The notes beneath the pieces are model-generated. The model did not search any database and was not told the DNA's origin. It worked only from the letters and a program-made list of their open reading frames with translations. A stretch of DNA of 35,000 nucleotides from Neocallimastix lanati (nom. inval.) (taxonomy: Eukaryota; Neocallimastigomycota; Neocallimastigomycetes; Neocallimastigales; Neocallimastigaceae), in NCBI GenBank assembly GCA_016946835.1, contig JACVTC010000001.1, positions 2,075,001 to 2,110,000 of the forward strand. Direction: 5' to 3'. Both the position numbers and the translations under genes were made by a program. Shown piece by piece: positions 34,561-35,000 of the stretch. Within the stretch, counting starts at the first letter, position 1; each line of letters starts with the position of its first letter.

Positions 34561-35000
34561 TTGAGCTAATATTTGATAGTTATTCCAAATTACCAAACTT
34601 AACAAAGAGCGTCGACGTCGTACTGATAAGGCATAATGATAATACAGGATCATCATCTATTTATACGAAGGGTGAATCTCGCCCTAGTAGTTCAATAAAT
34701 GATGAATCCGGGGGAGAGTTTAGTGGACACCACCACTATCTATTTTAAAGATGTTACTTCTAGGTTTTATTTCTTTTTTATTTGTTAGGAAGGGAAAAAT
34801 TCCCGCATAGTACAACTTGCCGAATTACATAGTATTTTTGAGCCTTTTTTTTTTTAGACAGGGAAGAGAATAAACTTCCAAAACTTTATTAATTTTATTA
34901 TAAAAAAATTTTAATAAAAAATAATAGAGAAGACTAAAAAAACATTACATTATGGATAATATAGAATATTGAATATAGGAGGAAAGTAGGTGAACAACAA
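34561..35000 (+). mobile_element. second retroelement fragment, head-to-tail, runs off the window
   Basis: Directly after the LINE a frame reads ELIFDSYSKLPNLTKSVDVV, LIRHNDNTGSSSIYTKGES, then RPSSSINDESGGEFSGHHHY and stops near 34747. SVDVVLIRH matches FVDFEMIRH of the 14.46-kb fragment. The GGGGGAGAGTTTAGTGGACA block (34702-34760) matches 32570 and 16833. Further on, TTTTTAGACAGGGAAGAGAA (about 34847) resembles the motif at 3773 and 19192. The stretch after 34890 is A/T-rich and ends in GGAGGAAAGTAGGTGAAC, unidentified. Confidence 0.5.

Overview
The window looks like nuclear DNA of a fungus with an extremely AT-rich genome, most probably an anaerobic gut fungus (Neocallimastigomycota). Intergenic DNA is almost pure A/T with homopolymer runs up to about 50 bases, (AAT)n, (AAAT)n and (TTTTA)n tracts. 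Exons stand out as islands of normal complexity. Introns are short and GT-AG, with donors mostly GTAAGT-like (GTAAGT, GTATGT, GTAAAT, GTGAAT). Low-complexity Asn/Gln/Ser stretches are common in proteins. The phylum is inferred from composition and gene style. Dictyostelium-like AT-rich protists are the main alternative, but the 40S protein S6 sequence and the Nab2-type protein fit a fungus better.

Three host genes are well supported, each rebuilt here from several exons whose reading frames join exactly. (1) A Nab2/ZC3H14-type poly(A) RNA-binding protein with five CCCH fingers (11220-12819, +, 3 exons, 461 aa). (2) 40S ribosomal protein S6 (22874-23935, -, 3 exons, 240 aa; the first coding exon is only two codons). 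(3) A B-type-like cyclin (29006-31686, +, 4 exons, 758 aa) with long Asn/Gln-rich extensions. The first two use GC-richer, translation-optimised codons; the cyclin uses AT-ending codons.

The rest is intergenic DNA and a retroelement graveyard. At 32.57-34.56 kb lies a decayed non-LTR (LINE) retrotransposon with an APE-type endonuclease, a reverse transcriptase lacking its front half, and a C-terminal CCHC knuckle, followed head-to-tail by another fragment. Between 14.4 and 22.1 kb, related fragments form two inverted pairs (14.95-15.47 with 21.50-22.06; 16.14-16.70 with 19.34-19.81), so the block is roughly mirror-symmetric about 18 kb. Near the centre sit two miniature palindromic elements built from a 16-bp unit of the type TTGCATTTCGCCAGG. 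One is a monomer (18127-18408) and the other a nearly perfect inverted dimer (17564-18047). A third palindromic element (19815-20427) abuts the end of one retroelement fragment. Smaller coding-like relics occur at 1.1-1.3 kb (-) and 3.9-4.1 kb (+).

No tRNA, rRNA, CRISPR or bacterial-type feature was seen. The most original material is the palindromic element family, the mirror-symmetric retroelement block, and an unidentified retroelement-associated protein carrying a FLLGGRDADII segment.
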